From assembly GCF_021166475.1 (NCBI RefSeq), contig NZ_JAJOYS010000002.1:868001-932000 (forward strand): a stretch of DNA of 64,000 nt. The letters run 5' to 3'. Each line of letters starts with the position of its first letter. Position 1 is the stretch's first letter. The position numbers were made by a program, and so were the translations under genes. The notes below the pieces were generated by a model that had not been told where the DNA came from, searched no databases, and saw only the letters and a list, made by a program, of their open reading frames with translations. Positions 26,901 to 35,581 of the stretch are shown in pieces. The DNA comes from Pelagibacterium xiamenense (lineage in GTDB: Bacteria; Pseudomonadota; Alphaproteobacteria; Rhizobiales; Devosiaceae).

Positions 26901-28049
26901 TCAGGCGGCGAGAATTGAGGAAAGGGCGTCCTCGATTGCCAAGCTCTCAATGCCAAGCACAGTGGCATCAGAGGCCAGCGAGCTGCATACGATCTTGGCA
27001 GGATAGGCAAGCCGGTCTGCTTCCTTTTGAACGCCAGGCAAGAGCTGTGGAGAGGCACCCAGGCCGCCACCCAGAACGACCAGACCGGGATCGATTACGC
27101 TGATACAGGTCGCAACCAGTCGTCCAATATCGGTTGCATGTTGTTCTACAAAGCCGGCAGCGACTTTCTCCCCTGATGCGGCAAGGCTTAAAAGTTCAGC
27201 GGTATCTGCTGGAGGCGCACCTGCGTGGGATGGCCACTCGGTGCGAACCCTTCCAAGGAACGCTTCGGCGCCCATATAGCGCTCGATTGCCCCTGGTTCT
27301 GGCGCAACTCCCGGAGCAAAAGGGTAGGTCAGATGGCCGATTTCACCTGCAGACCCATTCCGGCCGCGCACCAGTTGGTTTGAGACCACTATGCCCAGGC
27401 CGATCTTGAGCCCGATTTGAATGAAGGCAAAAGTGTCATACCCTTTTGCACAGCCGTGAATTTGCTCTGCAACCGCTGCGCAATTGACGTTGTTTTCCAT
27501 AACAACGCGGACACCGGGAGGCGGGGCAAAATGGGAAAAAATCTGGTTCTGCCCTGTGGAGCCGACATCGCCGTCTTTGCCCACAACACGCGATGGCAGC
27601 GCGATACCAAGAGAGCGAAGCGGGCCCCATTCGGGTCGGGTTTCTCTTATGGCCTCGGCGACTTCATCGGCAACGGCCAAACTAATTTCGGCGCTCAGCT
27701 GTTGCTGACTGGAGGCCAACTTGTAAACACGGCTGTGCAACAAACGTCGATCGAGCGTGGATAGCCGAAGCCGGATGTGGGTTGACCCCGCGTCGATAGC
27801 GAGAACATGCCCTGCTCCTGGGCCGACCCGATACTTTGAGGCCTTGCGACCGACCGCACCTTGGACTTCACCCACCAGCTCGACGAGCTTTTGCTTTTCG
27901 AGCTCGGCGATTGCAGCAGACATTGTTGGTCGTGACAAGCCAAGCTCGGCACCTAGAACCGGCCGCGTGGAGGGCGCACTTTTTGCAAGAGCACGGAAAA
28001 CTGACTTCGCACTACCGGTCAGAGGATTAGGCAACACACTTCGACCCAT
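26901..28049 (-). CDS. ROK family transcriptional regulator (NagC/XylR type)
   Basis: A 382-residue protein with an N-terminal winged helix (TRPVLGAELGLSRPTMSAAIAELEKQKLVELVGE) and a ROK sugar-sensor domain: GHVLAIDAGSTHIRL, VMENNVNCAA and RNGSAGEIGHLTYPF. The usual zinc-site CxCGxxGC segment of ROK proteins is absent; the region after the GEIGH histidine reads YPFAPGVAPEPGAIERY, so the sensor is of the degenerate type. It precedes the binding-protein gene on the same strand and is the obvious regulator of this sugar operon. The ribosome site is weak (GGGAATT). Confidence 0.9.
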   Translation of the reverse strand: MGRSVLPNPLTGSAKSVFRALAKSAPSTRPVLGAELGLSRPTMSAAIAELEKQKLVELVGEVQGAVGRKASKYRVGPGAGHVLAIDAGSTHIRLRLSTLDRRLLHSRVYKLASSQQQLSAEISLAVADEVAEAIRETRPEWGPLRSLGIALPSRVVGKDGDVGSTGQNQIFSHFAPPPGVRVVMENNVNCAAVAEQIHGCAKGYDTFAFIQIGLKIGLGIVVSNQLVRGRNGSAGEIGHLTYPFAPGVAPEPGAIERYMGAEAFLGRVRTEWPSHAGAPPADTAELLSLAASGEKVAAGFVEQHATDIGRLVATCISVIDPGLVVLGGGLGASPQLLPGVQKEADRLAYPAKIVCSSLASDATVLGIESLAIEDALSSILAA

Positions 28050-28400
28050 GCTTGTGCAATTCCCATTTGTTTGACCAGATAACTATTCCCAGCCAAGGCA
28101 GGCTGTAAGGTGGTTGAAATAACGCATCCATCGAGGGAATGCCAGACCTGCCAAGGTTGCTCTTCAAATGCCCGTTGTGTTCCTCGAATTGAACTTGTCA
28201 CTGATCGGTCCGAGCCCCGCTTCCGACGCTTTTCGGTCCTGTTGTGGCACACCAGTGGCGCCGTCTCCATCGGCACAAGAAACACCGCAAGATGCACGAG
28301 CTCACCTTGAGCCGGAGGTGTGCGGGGGAGGCACCCCGATCATGCCGGTCGTGCGATCCACCGGCAGCTCTTAGGAAGTTTGCTCGTGCGGCGTTTATGG
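28050..28400. other. Stretch without a recognisable gene
   Basis: About 350 bp between the ROK gene and the hsdM remnant. It should contain the ROK promoter at its left end. No frame on either strand has family-like content; I read it as decayed sequence at the right flank of the putative island. Confidence 0.45.
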
Positions 28401-28880
28401 CTAAATGAGGGCGCATAGCTGCCGGTCTGCTAGTTCGTGCCGCGATTTATTCTCAATTGAGCGGGGCGTAAAGAACTCACCACCGCCCTTACTCTCTGAA
28501 CCGGCAAAACCCGACAGGAAATACACATAGACCCGACCGAGAACGTCCCGTACCTTGTCGGTGCTATTGTGCATGCCGATGTTTGAATACAGATCAATCA
28601 ACTCGCCCAGCATCGTATGGTTGAGCGTGGGTCGCGCATAGTATTTGGGCAGAACGTCCTTCAAGCCCTCGTTAGAAGGCTCCTGCTCGATGGCATCCTT
28701 AGCCTGATCGATCAACAGCCCGATCTCGGGACGCTTCGCATTTGCCTGCAAATGCGACCAGCGGGCTGTTTTGGGCACCCAGAAGACGTTATCCCGATGT
28801 ATTCTTCGGGGACCTCCGGGTCGGCATATTCATCGGCCTCTAGCTGCGCAAAGAGTCGCCAATTGCACCCGGGTTCATCG
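28401..28880 (-). pseudogene. hsdM remnant (type I restriction-modification N6-adenine methyltransferase fragment)
   Basis: The minus-strand frame reads ARWSHLQANAKRPEIGLLID, then GELIDLYSNIGMHNSTDKVRDVLGRVYVYFLSGFA and GGGEFFTPRS, which is the start of the N6-methylase core of HsdM. Just upstream, in another frame, ADEYADPEVPEEYIG continues the same protein; a single-base shift near 28795 joins it to DNVFWVPKTARW. Homology stops after FFTPRS, so both the catalytic NPPF part and the N-terminal helical domain are missing. It lies directly beside tRNA-fMet and is a dead fragment, not a working methylase. Confidence 0.78.
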
Positions 28881-28921
28881 AAACCAAGCGCCGGGCGTTT
28901 TGCGGCCACAGTACGGACACA

Positions 28922-28959
28922 ACAAAAAAGGACCTAACCGCCACCTGGGTTAAGTCCTT
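28922..28959 (-). terminator. Rho-independent terminator of tRNA-fMet
   Basis: On the minus strand AAGGACTTAACC, an 8-base loop and GGTTAGGTCCTT make a 12-bp stem with one G-U pair, followed by a T-run. It begins 8 bp after the CCA end of the tRNA gene. Confidence 0.85.
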
Positions 28960-28964
28960 GAAAT

Positions 28965-29044
<80 letters not shown>

Positions 29045-29280
29045 CCAAATCTGTCATTGAATTGCGGCAATGTGTGCCGCTCAGACGCCGCCTATATAGG
29101 GGTGCAAATCCGATTTGGGAACCCCCTCCAGCCCCATAGACGACATTTTTTTGACAGTTGTGGAACAGCCGGTGCGTCATCGGGCGATTGCACCGGACGG
29201 TTACAAGTTGTAAGCCTGCGCTCGGCTCATCTTGCCGTCTTCCAGCCCCGCCCGGGGCAAAACCATCAAGAGGCTTCGTC

Positions 29281-30315
29281 ATGGAATTTCGCGAACTCGG
29301 CCGCACCGGCATATCCGTGAGCCGCATCTGCCTGGGCACGATGACCTGGGGCGAGCAAAACTCGGAGGCCGACGCGCACGCGCAGATCGACTATGCGCTC
29401 GAAAGGGGCGTCAATTTCCTCGATACCGCCGAGCTCTATTCCACCCCTGCCCGCGCCGAAACCCAGGGACGCACCGAAGAATATATCGGCAACTGGCTGC
29501 AAACCTCCGGCAGGCGCCAGGACGTCGTCATCGCCAGCAAGATCACCGGACCCGGCAATGAATGGATCCGTGGCGGCCGCCCGATCGATGGCAAGGAAGT
29601 CGTGGCCGCGCTCGATGCCAGCCTCAAGCGGCTGCGGACCGACTATATCGACCTCTACCAGCTCCATTGGCCCAACCGCCGGCACTACAACTTCAACCGG
29701 TCCTGGGGCTTCGACCCCTTCTGCCAGGGCCGCGAGGGGGTTCGCGAAAACATGCTCGAAACCCTCGAGGCGCTGGACGCGCAGGTCAAGGCAGGCAAAA
29801 TTCGCGCCGTCGGCGTTTCCAACGAGACGAGCTGGGGCCTGATGGAATTCCTGCGGCTCGCCAGGGAGCATAACCTGCCGCGCCTCGCATCGATCCAGAA
29901 CGAATACAACCTCCTGCGCCGCCATTTCGATCTCGATCTCGCCGAAGTCGCCTATTTCGAGGAAATCGCGCTGCTTGCCTATTCCCCTCTCGGTGGCGGC
30001 GTTCTGAGCGGCAAATATCTCGATGGCCAGGTGCCCCGGGGCACGCGCGGCGACGTCGGCGACGTCTGGCGCATGAGCGAACATTCCGAACCTGCCATCC
30101 GGGCCTATGTCGAACTTGCCAAAGCGCACGGCCTCGACCCCTGCCAGATGGCGCTCGCCTACTGCCTCACCAAGCCGTTCATGACATCCGTCATCATCGG
30201 CGCGACCTCGATGGCGCAGCTTGAGGCCGATATCGGCGCAGCGGACCTGACGCTGTCCGATACCGTGCTCGAGGGGATCGAAGCCATCCACCGCCGCTAC
30301 CCGCGCACGGTCTGA
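29281..30315 (+). CDS. tas: Aldo/keto reductase, Tas-like
   Basis: A 344-residue NADPH-dependent aldo/keto reductase with a TIM barrel. The N-terminal GLGTMTWGEQNSEADAHAQIDYAL-type segment and the ETQGRTEEYIGNWL phrase match E. coli Tas closely. The catalytic tetrad is visible as Asp in FLDTAELY (also Tyr), Lys in IASKITGP and His in YQLHWPNR. The cofactor part includes ALAYCLTKPFMTSVIIGATSMAQLE in pieces. ATG 29281 is chosen for family length; an earlier in-frame ATG at 29158 would overlap the tRNA promoter region. It stands alone between the tRNA and the TetR operon. Physiological substrate unknown. Confidence 0.9.
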   Translation: MEFRELGRTGISVSRICLGTMTWGEQNSEADAHAQIDYALERGVNFLDTAELYSTPARAETQGRTEEYIGNWLQTSGRRQDVVIASKITGPGNEWIRGGRPIDGKEVVAALDASLKRLRTDYIDLYQLHWPNRRHYNFNRSWGFDPFCQGREGVRENMLETLEALDAQVKAGKIRAVGVSNETSWGLMEFLRLAREHNLPRLASIQNEYNLLRRHFDLDLAEVAYFEEIALLAYSPLGGGVLSGKYLDGQVPRGTRGDVGDVWRMSEHSEPAIRAYVELAKAHGLDPCQMALAYCLTKPFMTSVIIGATSMAQLEADIGAADLTLSDTVLEGIEAIHRRYPRTV

Positions 30316-30838
30316 CGCTGCCCCGCGCATGCCTCTTCATCCGGCGGCCCTTGGGTCCCGGGTATCAATAAGCGTGGACGGTATGCGGCGAGACGCGCCT
30401 CATACTGAAATATAAAATAGCGAAGCGAGCCTCGCCGCATACACCCGGGATTTTCGGCTTATGGCGGCGTCCCGGGCTGGGGTTTGTCGTAACCTTTTCC
30501 CTGAGAAGAAAAGGCTCGGTGCCCCTCTCCCTTTCGGGAGTACGACGGGGATATCAGTCCCCGTCCGGCCTCTGTCCGCTTTGGGCCTTCCCCGCAGCGA
30601 CCCGCGAGGAACCCGGACCGGACCCGCCCAAACGTTCGTTGCGCTCGCGCCCATCAGAAGCGGGTCCGTACAGAGCAGAATAGCCCGGGTTGCCAAGGCG
30701 GGGATAAGTTTGTCGCGAACACGCTCGGCAGCGCGTATCCCCGGCGTTGCGCCTCGCCTCCTCGGCCGGGGTGGTGGGCACCGCAGGAGATACTGGCGCG
30801 CCACCCACCCCTGGACATCCCTCGTTATCTTCTTTATA
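30316..30838. other. Intergenic region with two inverted repeats
   Basis: More than 500 bp without a convincing gene. GTATGCGGCGAG (30381-30392) and CTCGCCGCATAC (30431-30442) form a perfect 12-bp stem around a 38-base loop. CCCGGGA (30444-30450) and TCCCGGG (30470-30476) form a second, 7-bp stem. The first could end transcription of the reductase gene; the rest of the region is GC-rich and unassigned. Confidence 0.5.
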
Positions 30839-30860
30839 AATTACTGACCAGTCAGTAATT
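30839..30860. promoter_or_regulatory. TetR-type operator overlapping a -10 box
   Basis: AATTACTGAC and GTCAGTAATT form perfect 10-bp arms around a 2-bp centre (CA), ending 12 bp before the TetR start codon. The TATAAA at 30835-30840 overlaps its left edge, so binding would block transcription of the operon. The ACTGACCAGTCAGT core is typical of TetR regulators of efflux operons. Confidence 0.75.
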
Positions 30861-30871
30861 AAGTAGACGCC

Positions 30872-31510
30872 ATGGCAAAGAACCCCAAATTCAAGCGGCG
30901 CAAGGATGCCCGGCCCGACGAGATCGTTGAGGCCGCGCTCGAAGTGTTTGCGCGGCGCGGCTACGCCGCCGCGCGGCTTGACGATATCGCGGCGCGGGCC
31001 GGCGTCTCCAAAGGCACGCTTTATCTCTATTTCGAGAGCAAGGAATCGTTGTTCGAGGCCGTGGTAAGCCAGTCCTTTGCGCCCAATATCGAAAAGGTCC
31101 GCGCGGCCATCGCCCTTGCCGACGGGCGCATCGGCAAACTCTTGCCCACGCTCCCGCCCGTTCTCGCACACATCATGGAATCGGTTCCCGTCGCCGCGAT
31201 CGTCAAGATGGTGATCGGGGAAAGCCAGAACTTTCCCAACATCGCGCGGTCCTGGTACGAGGTGATGGTCAACCCCGTTGTCGGCCTCGTGACCCAGACC
31301 ATCGCAGACGCGCAGGCGCAAGGCGAGATCCGGCCCGGCGACCCGCGCAACTACGCGGTCCAGATGGTCGGACCGATTTTCATGTCCTTCATCTGGAACT
31401 CCGTTATGGCCCCGGTGGGCGCAGAGCCTTTTGATATCGAAAGCCTCGCGCGCCAGCACATCGAAACGATCATGCGCGGCGCCTTGCTCGATCCGGAGGC
31501 CGCGCCATGA
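30872..31510 (+). CDS. TetR/AcrR family transcriptional regulator
   Basis: A 212-residue repressor. The N-terminal HTH is clear: EAALEVFARRGYAAARLDDIA, then AGVSKGTLYLYFESKESLFEAVV. The C-terminal half is the ligand-binding helical domain. It starts 12 bp after a palindromic operator, and overlaps the membrane-fusion-protein gene by ATGA (31507-31510), so it is in the exporter operon and probably represses it. The layout resembles E. coli cecR(ybiH)-ybhGFSR. Inducer unknown. Confidence 0.92.
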   Translation: MAKNPKFKRRKDARPDEIVEAALEVFARRGYAAARLDDIAARAGVSKGTLYLYFESKESLFEAVVSQSFAPNIEKVRAAIALADGRIGKLLPTLPPVLAHIMESVPVAAIVKMVIGESQNFPNIARSWYEVMVNPVVGLVTQTIADAQAQGEIRPGDPRNYAVQMVGPIFMSFIWNSVMAPVGAEPFDIESLARQHIETIMRGALLDPEAAP

Positions 31511-32628
31511 GCCACCGCCTGCGCCCCCTCCTTGCCATAGTCGTCTTCGCGGGTCTTGCCTATTTCAGCTTTTGGTACTTCACACGGCCCGTCGAACCGG
31601 CGGTCCTCAACGGCTATATCGAGGGCAATACGCTCTACCTCGCCGCGCCGGCCGCCGCGCCGCTCCGCTCTCTTGCCGTCGCCGCGGGCGACCGGGTGAA
31701 CGCAGGCGATCCGCTCTTTTCGCTCGACGAGACCATCATCAACGCCCAGATCGCGCAGGCCGAAGCCGCCATCGGCGCGGCGGAAGCCCGACTCGACGAC
31801 GCACGAGCGGGCGAGCGCCCTGCCGAACTCGCGGTCTTGTCGGCAAGGCGAGACGGCGCCCAAGCCGCCTTTGACGAGGCCCAGACCGAGCTCGGGCGCA
31901 TCCGCGAACTCGTCGAGCGTGGCACGATGGCCCAGGCGCGGCTCGACCAGGCGCAGGCTGCAGCCGATACCGCCGCGGCAACCCTCGAGCAGGTGACGCG
32001 CGAGCTTGCGGCCGCCCGGCTCGGCGCCCGCCAGGGGCAGATCGACGCTGCCGCGGCCAATGTGACGCAGACCCGGGCAGCGCTTGCCGAAGTCGAGGCC
32101 CGCCACGCGCAGATGAGCCCCGCCGCACCCGCTGCCGGCCGCATCGACGAGGTCTATTTCCAGGTCGGCGAGTGGGTAAGCGCGAACCAGCCGGTCGTCG
32201 CGCTTCTGCCCGACGACGCCGTCCACATCCGCTTTTTCGTCCCCGAACGCGACCTACCGCTTTACGCCCCGGGCACCGAAGTGACCTTCGCCTGCGACGG
32301 CTGCAACGCCCGGATGAGCGCGACGGTAACCTCTGTCAGCGCCGAGCCCGAATTCACCCCACCGGTGATCTACAGCCGCGACAGCCGCGGCAAGCTCGTC
32401 TTCGAGGTGGAGGCCAGCCCCGTAGCGGCCGCCGGCCTCGCGCCTGGCCAGCCTGTCGACGTCCTGGCGCTTGCGCACCCCGAAGCCCCGCACGAGGGGG
32501 TAGATGATGGCTGGGCGTCGCTGGGCCGGCTCGGGGACATGGTCGTGAACGGGTTCGAAAACCTCCTCCCGCGCGAACCGCGTGCTCCGGACCTCGACGA
32601 CGCCGCGCAAGCCGGCGGGGAGCCGTGA
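31507..32628 (+). CDS. HlyD/YbhG-type membrane fusion protein of an ABC exporter
   Basis: A 373-residue periplasmic adaptor anchored by one N-terminal helix (LLAIVVFAGLAYFSFWYF). A lipoyl-like hairpin (NTLYLAAPAAAPLRSLAVAAGDRVNAGDPLF in part) is followed by a long alanine-rich coiled coil (about residues 80-195) and a beta-barrel domain (VHIRFFVPERDLPLYAPG). The segment FACDGCNARM has two cysteines, unusual in this family. It would link the inner-membrane ABC exporter to an outer-membrane channel encoded elsewhere. The gene overlaps tetR and is 3 bp before the ATPase gene. Confidence 0.9.
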   Translation: MSHRLRPLLAIVVFAGLAYFSFWYFTRPVEPAVLNGYIEGNTLYLAAPAAAPLRSLAVAAGDRVNAGDPLFSLDETIINAQIAQAEAAIGAAEARLDDARAGERPAELAVLSARRDGAQAAFDEAQTELGRIRELVERGTMAQARLDQAQAAADTAAATLEQVTRELAAARLGARQGQIDAAAANVTQTRAALAEVEARHAQMSPAAPAAGRIDEVYFQVGEWVSANQPVVALLPDDAVHIRFFVPERDLPLYAPGTEVTFACDGCNARMSATVTSVSAEPEFTPPVIYSRDSRGKLVFEVEASPVAAAGLAPGQPVDVLALAHPEAPHEGVDDGWASLGRLGDMVVNGFENLLPREPRAPDLDDAAQAGGEP

Positions 32629-32631
32629 GCC

Positions 32632-33549
32632 ATGGCCGACGCCATCGTTGTCGAAAACCTCAATAAGAGCTTCGGCGACAAGCACGTCGTCCGCGACGTC
32701 TCGCTGACGGTCGCCGAGGGCAAGGTCACGGGGTTCCTTGGCCCCAACGGCTCAGGCAAGACCACGACGATGCGCATGCTGTGCGGCCTTCTGACCCCCG
32801 ACAGCGGCGCGGGTTCGTGCTTCGGGCTCGACATCGTGCGGGATTCGCGCCGCATCAAGCGGCTGACCGGCTACATGACACAGAAGTTCTCGCTTTATGA
32901 GGACATGACCATCGAGGAAAACCTCATGTTTGTGGCCCGTGTCTACGGCATGACCGACCGGCGCAGGCGCGTCACTGAGGCGCTGGTCAAGCTCGGGCTC
33001 GAGACCCGCCGCCGTCAGGTCGCGGGCGCGCTTTCGGGCGGATGGAAGCAGCGGCTCGCCCTTGCCGCCGCGACGCTCCACGAGCCGCGCCTGCTGCTCC
33101 TCGACGAGCCGACCGCCGGCGTCGATCCCAAGGCCCGCCGTGAGTTCTGGGACGAGATCCACGCGCTCGCCGCCGAAGGCCTGACCGTGATGGTTTCGAC
33201 CCATTATATGGACGAGGCCGAACGCTGCCACGACATCGCCTATATTGCGTACGGTCAGTTGATCGCCCGCGGCACGGTCGACGAACTCGTCGACCGTTCG
33301 GGACTTTCGACCTATGTCGGCGAAGGCGCCGGAGCCGACCGGCTCGTCGCCGAGTTGGCCGGCCAGCCCGGCGTCGAGATGGTCGCCCCCTTCGGCTCCT
33401 CGATCCACGTGAGCGGCCCGGACGCCGAAGCCCTCAAGGCCGCCATCGCGCCGTTCGACAAGGCGCCCTACACCTGGCACCCCGGCCGCCCGACCATCGA
33501 GGACGTGTTCATTCACCTGATGAACCGCTCGGAGGACAATTTCCAATGA
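32632..33549 (+). CDS. ABC exporter ATP-binding protein
   Basis: A 305-residue single-domain ATPase of the drug/ABC-2 export class: Walker A GPNGSGKTT, Q-loop TQKFSLYEDMTIEENL, signature LSGGWKQRLALAAA, Walker B LLLLDEPTAGVDP, H-loop STHYMDEAERC. In E. coli YbhF two such domains are fused; here there is only one, so it must act as a homodimer. The gene overlaps the permease gene by ATGA (33546-33549). Confidence 0.93.
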   Translation: MADAIVVENLNKSFGDKHVVRDVSLTVAEGKVTGFLGPNGSGKTTTMRMLCGLLTPDSGAGSCFGLDIVRDSRRIKRLTGYMTQKFSLYEDMTIEENLMFVARVYGMTDRRRRVTEALVKLGLETRRRQVAGALSGGWKQRLALAAATLHEPRLLLLDEPTAGVDPKARREFWDEIHALAAEGLTVMVSTHYMDEAERCHDIAYIAYGQLIARGTVDELVDRSGLSTYVGEGAGADRLVAELAGQPGVEMVAPFGSSIHVSGPDAEALKAAIAPFDKAPYTWHPGRPTIEDVFIHLMNRSEDNFQ

Positions 33550-34670
33550 TCTCCGGCACCCGCATCACGGCGGTCATGATCAAGGAGTTCATCCAGCTCA
33601 CGCGGGACCGGCTGACCTACGCCATGATCCTGGGGGTGCCTATCATGCAGTTGCTGCTCTTCGGTTTCGCCATCAATACCGACCCGCGCGACCTGCCTGC
33701 CGTCCTACTCGATCTCGACAACTCCGCCTATTCGCGCTCGGTCGCCGCCGCCATCCGCAACACCGGCTATTTCACCTTCACCGAAGAGGCCCGGGGGCCC
33801 GAAGACATCAATGACGCCATCGAAACCGGCGCCGCCCAGTTTGCCGTCACCATCCCCGCCGACTTCTCCCGGCGCGTGGTGCGCGACAACGATCCGCAAG
33901 TGCTCGTCGAAGCCGACGCTTCGGACCCCACCACCGTGGGCAGCGCACTGGCTGCGCTCGCCAACCTGCCCACCCAGGCGCTCGCCCACGACCTTTCGGG
34001 CCCCACCGCCCGCGCGCCCGCCGTGCCGCCGTTCGAGATGGTCATCCACCGGCGCTACAACCCCGAGGCGATCACCGCCTACAACATCGTGCCGGGGCTC
34101 CTGGGCATCGTCCTGACGATGACGCTGGTCATGATGACCGCCCTAGCCCTCACGCGCGAGCGTGAGCGCGGCACGATGGAAACCCTGCTCTCGACCCCGG
34201 TCGAACCTATCGAGGTGATGATCGGCAAGCTCGCGCCCTATGTCGGGATCGGCTTCATCCAGACCGTCATCATCCTTGTCCTCGCCCGCCTGATTTTCGG
34301 TGTGCCGCTTTCGGGGGGATGGGATGCGCTGATCCTCGGGGTGCTGATGTTCATTGTCGGCTCGCTGGCGCTAGGCTTCCTCTTTTCCACCGTCGCCAAA
34401 AGCCAGCTCCAGGCCATGCAGATGTCGGTCTTCTACCTCCTGCCCTCGATTCTCCTCTCGGGCTTCATGTTCCCCTTCCGCGGCATGCCCGAATGGGCGC
34501 AGGCGATCGGCACGGCGATCCCCGTGACCCACTTCCTGCGCGTCGTGCGCAGCGCGCTCCTCAAAGGCGTCGGCATGGCCGATACCTGGCCGAGCCTGGC
34601 CGCGCTCGCGATCTTCGTTTTGGTCGTTTCCGCCGCGGCTATGAGCCGCTACCGCACAACACTTGATTAA
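33546..34670 (+). CDS. ABC-2 type exporter permease (YbhS/YbhR-like)
   Basis: A 374-residue membrane protein. TM1 (LTYAMILGVPIMQLLLFGFAI) is followed by a large extracytoplasmic domain (about 45-180) and five further helices, with the typical ABC-2 phrase TRERERGTMETLLSTPVEPIEVMIGK and GFMFPFRGMPEWAQAIGTAIPVTHFLR in pieces. Only one permease gene is present, unlike ybhSR, so it probably works as a homodimer. It is the last gene of the operon. Substrates may be toxic organic compounds; inference from homologues. Confidence 0.92.
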   Translation: MISGTRITAVMIKEFIQLTRDRLTYAMILGVPIMQLLLFGFAINTDPRDLPAVLLDLDNSAYSRSVAAAIRNTGYFTFTEEARGPEDINDAIETGAAQFAVTIPADFSRRVVRDNDPQVLVEADASDPTTVGSALAALANLPTQALAHDLSGPTARAPAVPPFEMVIHRRYNPEAITAYNIVPGLLGIVLTMTLVMMTALALTRERERGTMETLLSTPVEPIEVMIGKLAPYVGIGFIQTVIILVLARLIFGVPLSGGWDALILGVLMFIVGSLALGFLFSTVAKSQLQAMQMSVFYLLPSILLSGFMFPFRGMPEWAQAIGTAIPVTHFLRVVRSALLKGVGMADTWPSLAALAIFVLVVSAAAMSRYRTTLD

Positions 34671-34741
34671 TTTCGCGTCACGGAATAGCGGTTGATCAAT
34701 CGCGCGCCGCAATCCTCCGCGCACGCATCAGGGATGACGCT

Positions 34742-35437
34742 TTGACCGGAGAGCCTTCCGCCCGCAAGGGCACGACGGTAGACGATATGGTCCGCGCGAT
34801 CGCCGAAGCGATCGTTAACGGCGAATGGTTACCCGGCGCGCGGCTGGACGAGCACGGGCTTGCTGCGCGATTCGAGGTGTCGCGCACGCCGGTCCGCGAA
34901 GCGCTGAGCCAGCTCGCCGCCATGGGACTCGTCGAACGCCGCCCCAACCGCGGCGCAGTGGTTGCGAGCATCGGGGACGACCGGCTCGTCTCGATGTTCG
35001 AAACCATGGGCGCGCTCGAAGCCGCCTGTGCCCGCCTCGCTGCCGAACGCATGACCGTCGTCGAACGCGCCCGCCTTGAAGAGGCCCACCTGGCCTCGGC
35101 CAACCATGTCCGCACCAGCGCCGTCGACGCCTATGAGGCCCATAACGCGCGCTTCCACGACCGCATCTGCGAAGGCGCGCATAACGGCTATCTCGCCGAA
35201 CTCGCAATGCTCACTCGCGCACGGCTCGCCCCCTTTCGGCGCGCGCTTTTCGCCCATCCTGAACGCCTCTCGCAGTCCTACGAGGAGCACGACGCGATCG
35301 TCACCGCCATCCTGCGCGCCGACGCACCCGGCGCCGAAGCGGCGATGAGGGCGCACCTCGCAGTCTTCGACCGGCGCCCCGACACCGCCCAGCGTCCGGC
35401 GGACGCCGTAAGGATAGCGCCGCGGCCGGTACCATAG
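34742..35437 (+). CDS. GntR family transcriptional regulator, FCD domain
   Basis: A 231-residue regulator. The winged helix shows AIVNGEWLPGARLDEHGLAARFEVSRTPVREALSQLAAMGLVERRPNRGA in the usual FadR-like layout. The FCD sensor domain carries histidines expected to bind a metal (HNARFH, EEHDAIV, MRAHL). No ATG fits; TTG 34742 with AGGGA about 9 bp before it gives the right N-terminus. It is 71 bp after the exporter permease and faces cydX. Its target is not evident from the neighbours. Confidence 0.88.
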   Translation: MTGEPSARKGTTVDDMVRAIAEAIVNGEWLPGARLDEHGLAARFEVSRTPVREALSQLAAMGLVERRPNRGAVVASIGDDRLVSMFETMGALEAACARLAAERMTVVERARLEEAHLASANHVRTSAVDAYEAHNARFHDRICEGAHNGYLAELAMLTRARLAPFRRALFAHPERLSQSYEEHDAIVTAILRADAPGAEAAMRAHLAVFDRRPDTAQRPADAVRIAPRPVP

Positions 35438-35464
35438 CAAAGCGGCACCGGAAGCCGCCTGCGT

Positions 35465-35569
35465 TCAGCGCTTCTCGCGCCTATCCTCGCGCATTTCGAA
35501 CCACAGCGCGTTCAGGATTGCAAAGCTGCACGCCAGCCCCACGCCCAAAATCCAGGAAAAATACCACAT
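35465..35569 (-). CDS. cydX: Cytochrome bd oxidase small subunit CydX
   Basis: A 34-residue single-helix protein: it begins MWYFSWILGVGLACSFAILN and continues with ALWFE and a basic tail, the classical CydX/YbgT signature. CydX stabilises the haems of the CydAB complex in the inner membrane. The start lies 12 bp after the cydB stop, with GAGAATT before ATG as a weak ribosome site. Too short for normal gene calling, but the sequence and place leave little doubt. Confidence 0.93.
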   Translation of the reverse strand: MWYFSWILGVGLACSFAILNALWFEMREDRREKR

Positions 35570-35581
35570 AGCGAATTCTCC

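Noticed and set aside
28401-28880. Possible working type I restriction-modification locus
   Set aside because: Only part of hsdM is present, it is frameshifted, and there is no hsdS or hsdR nearby.
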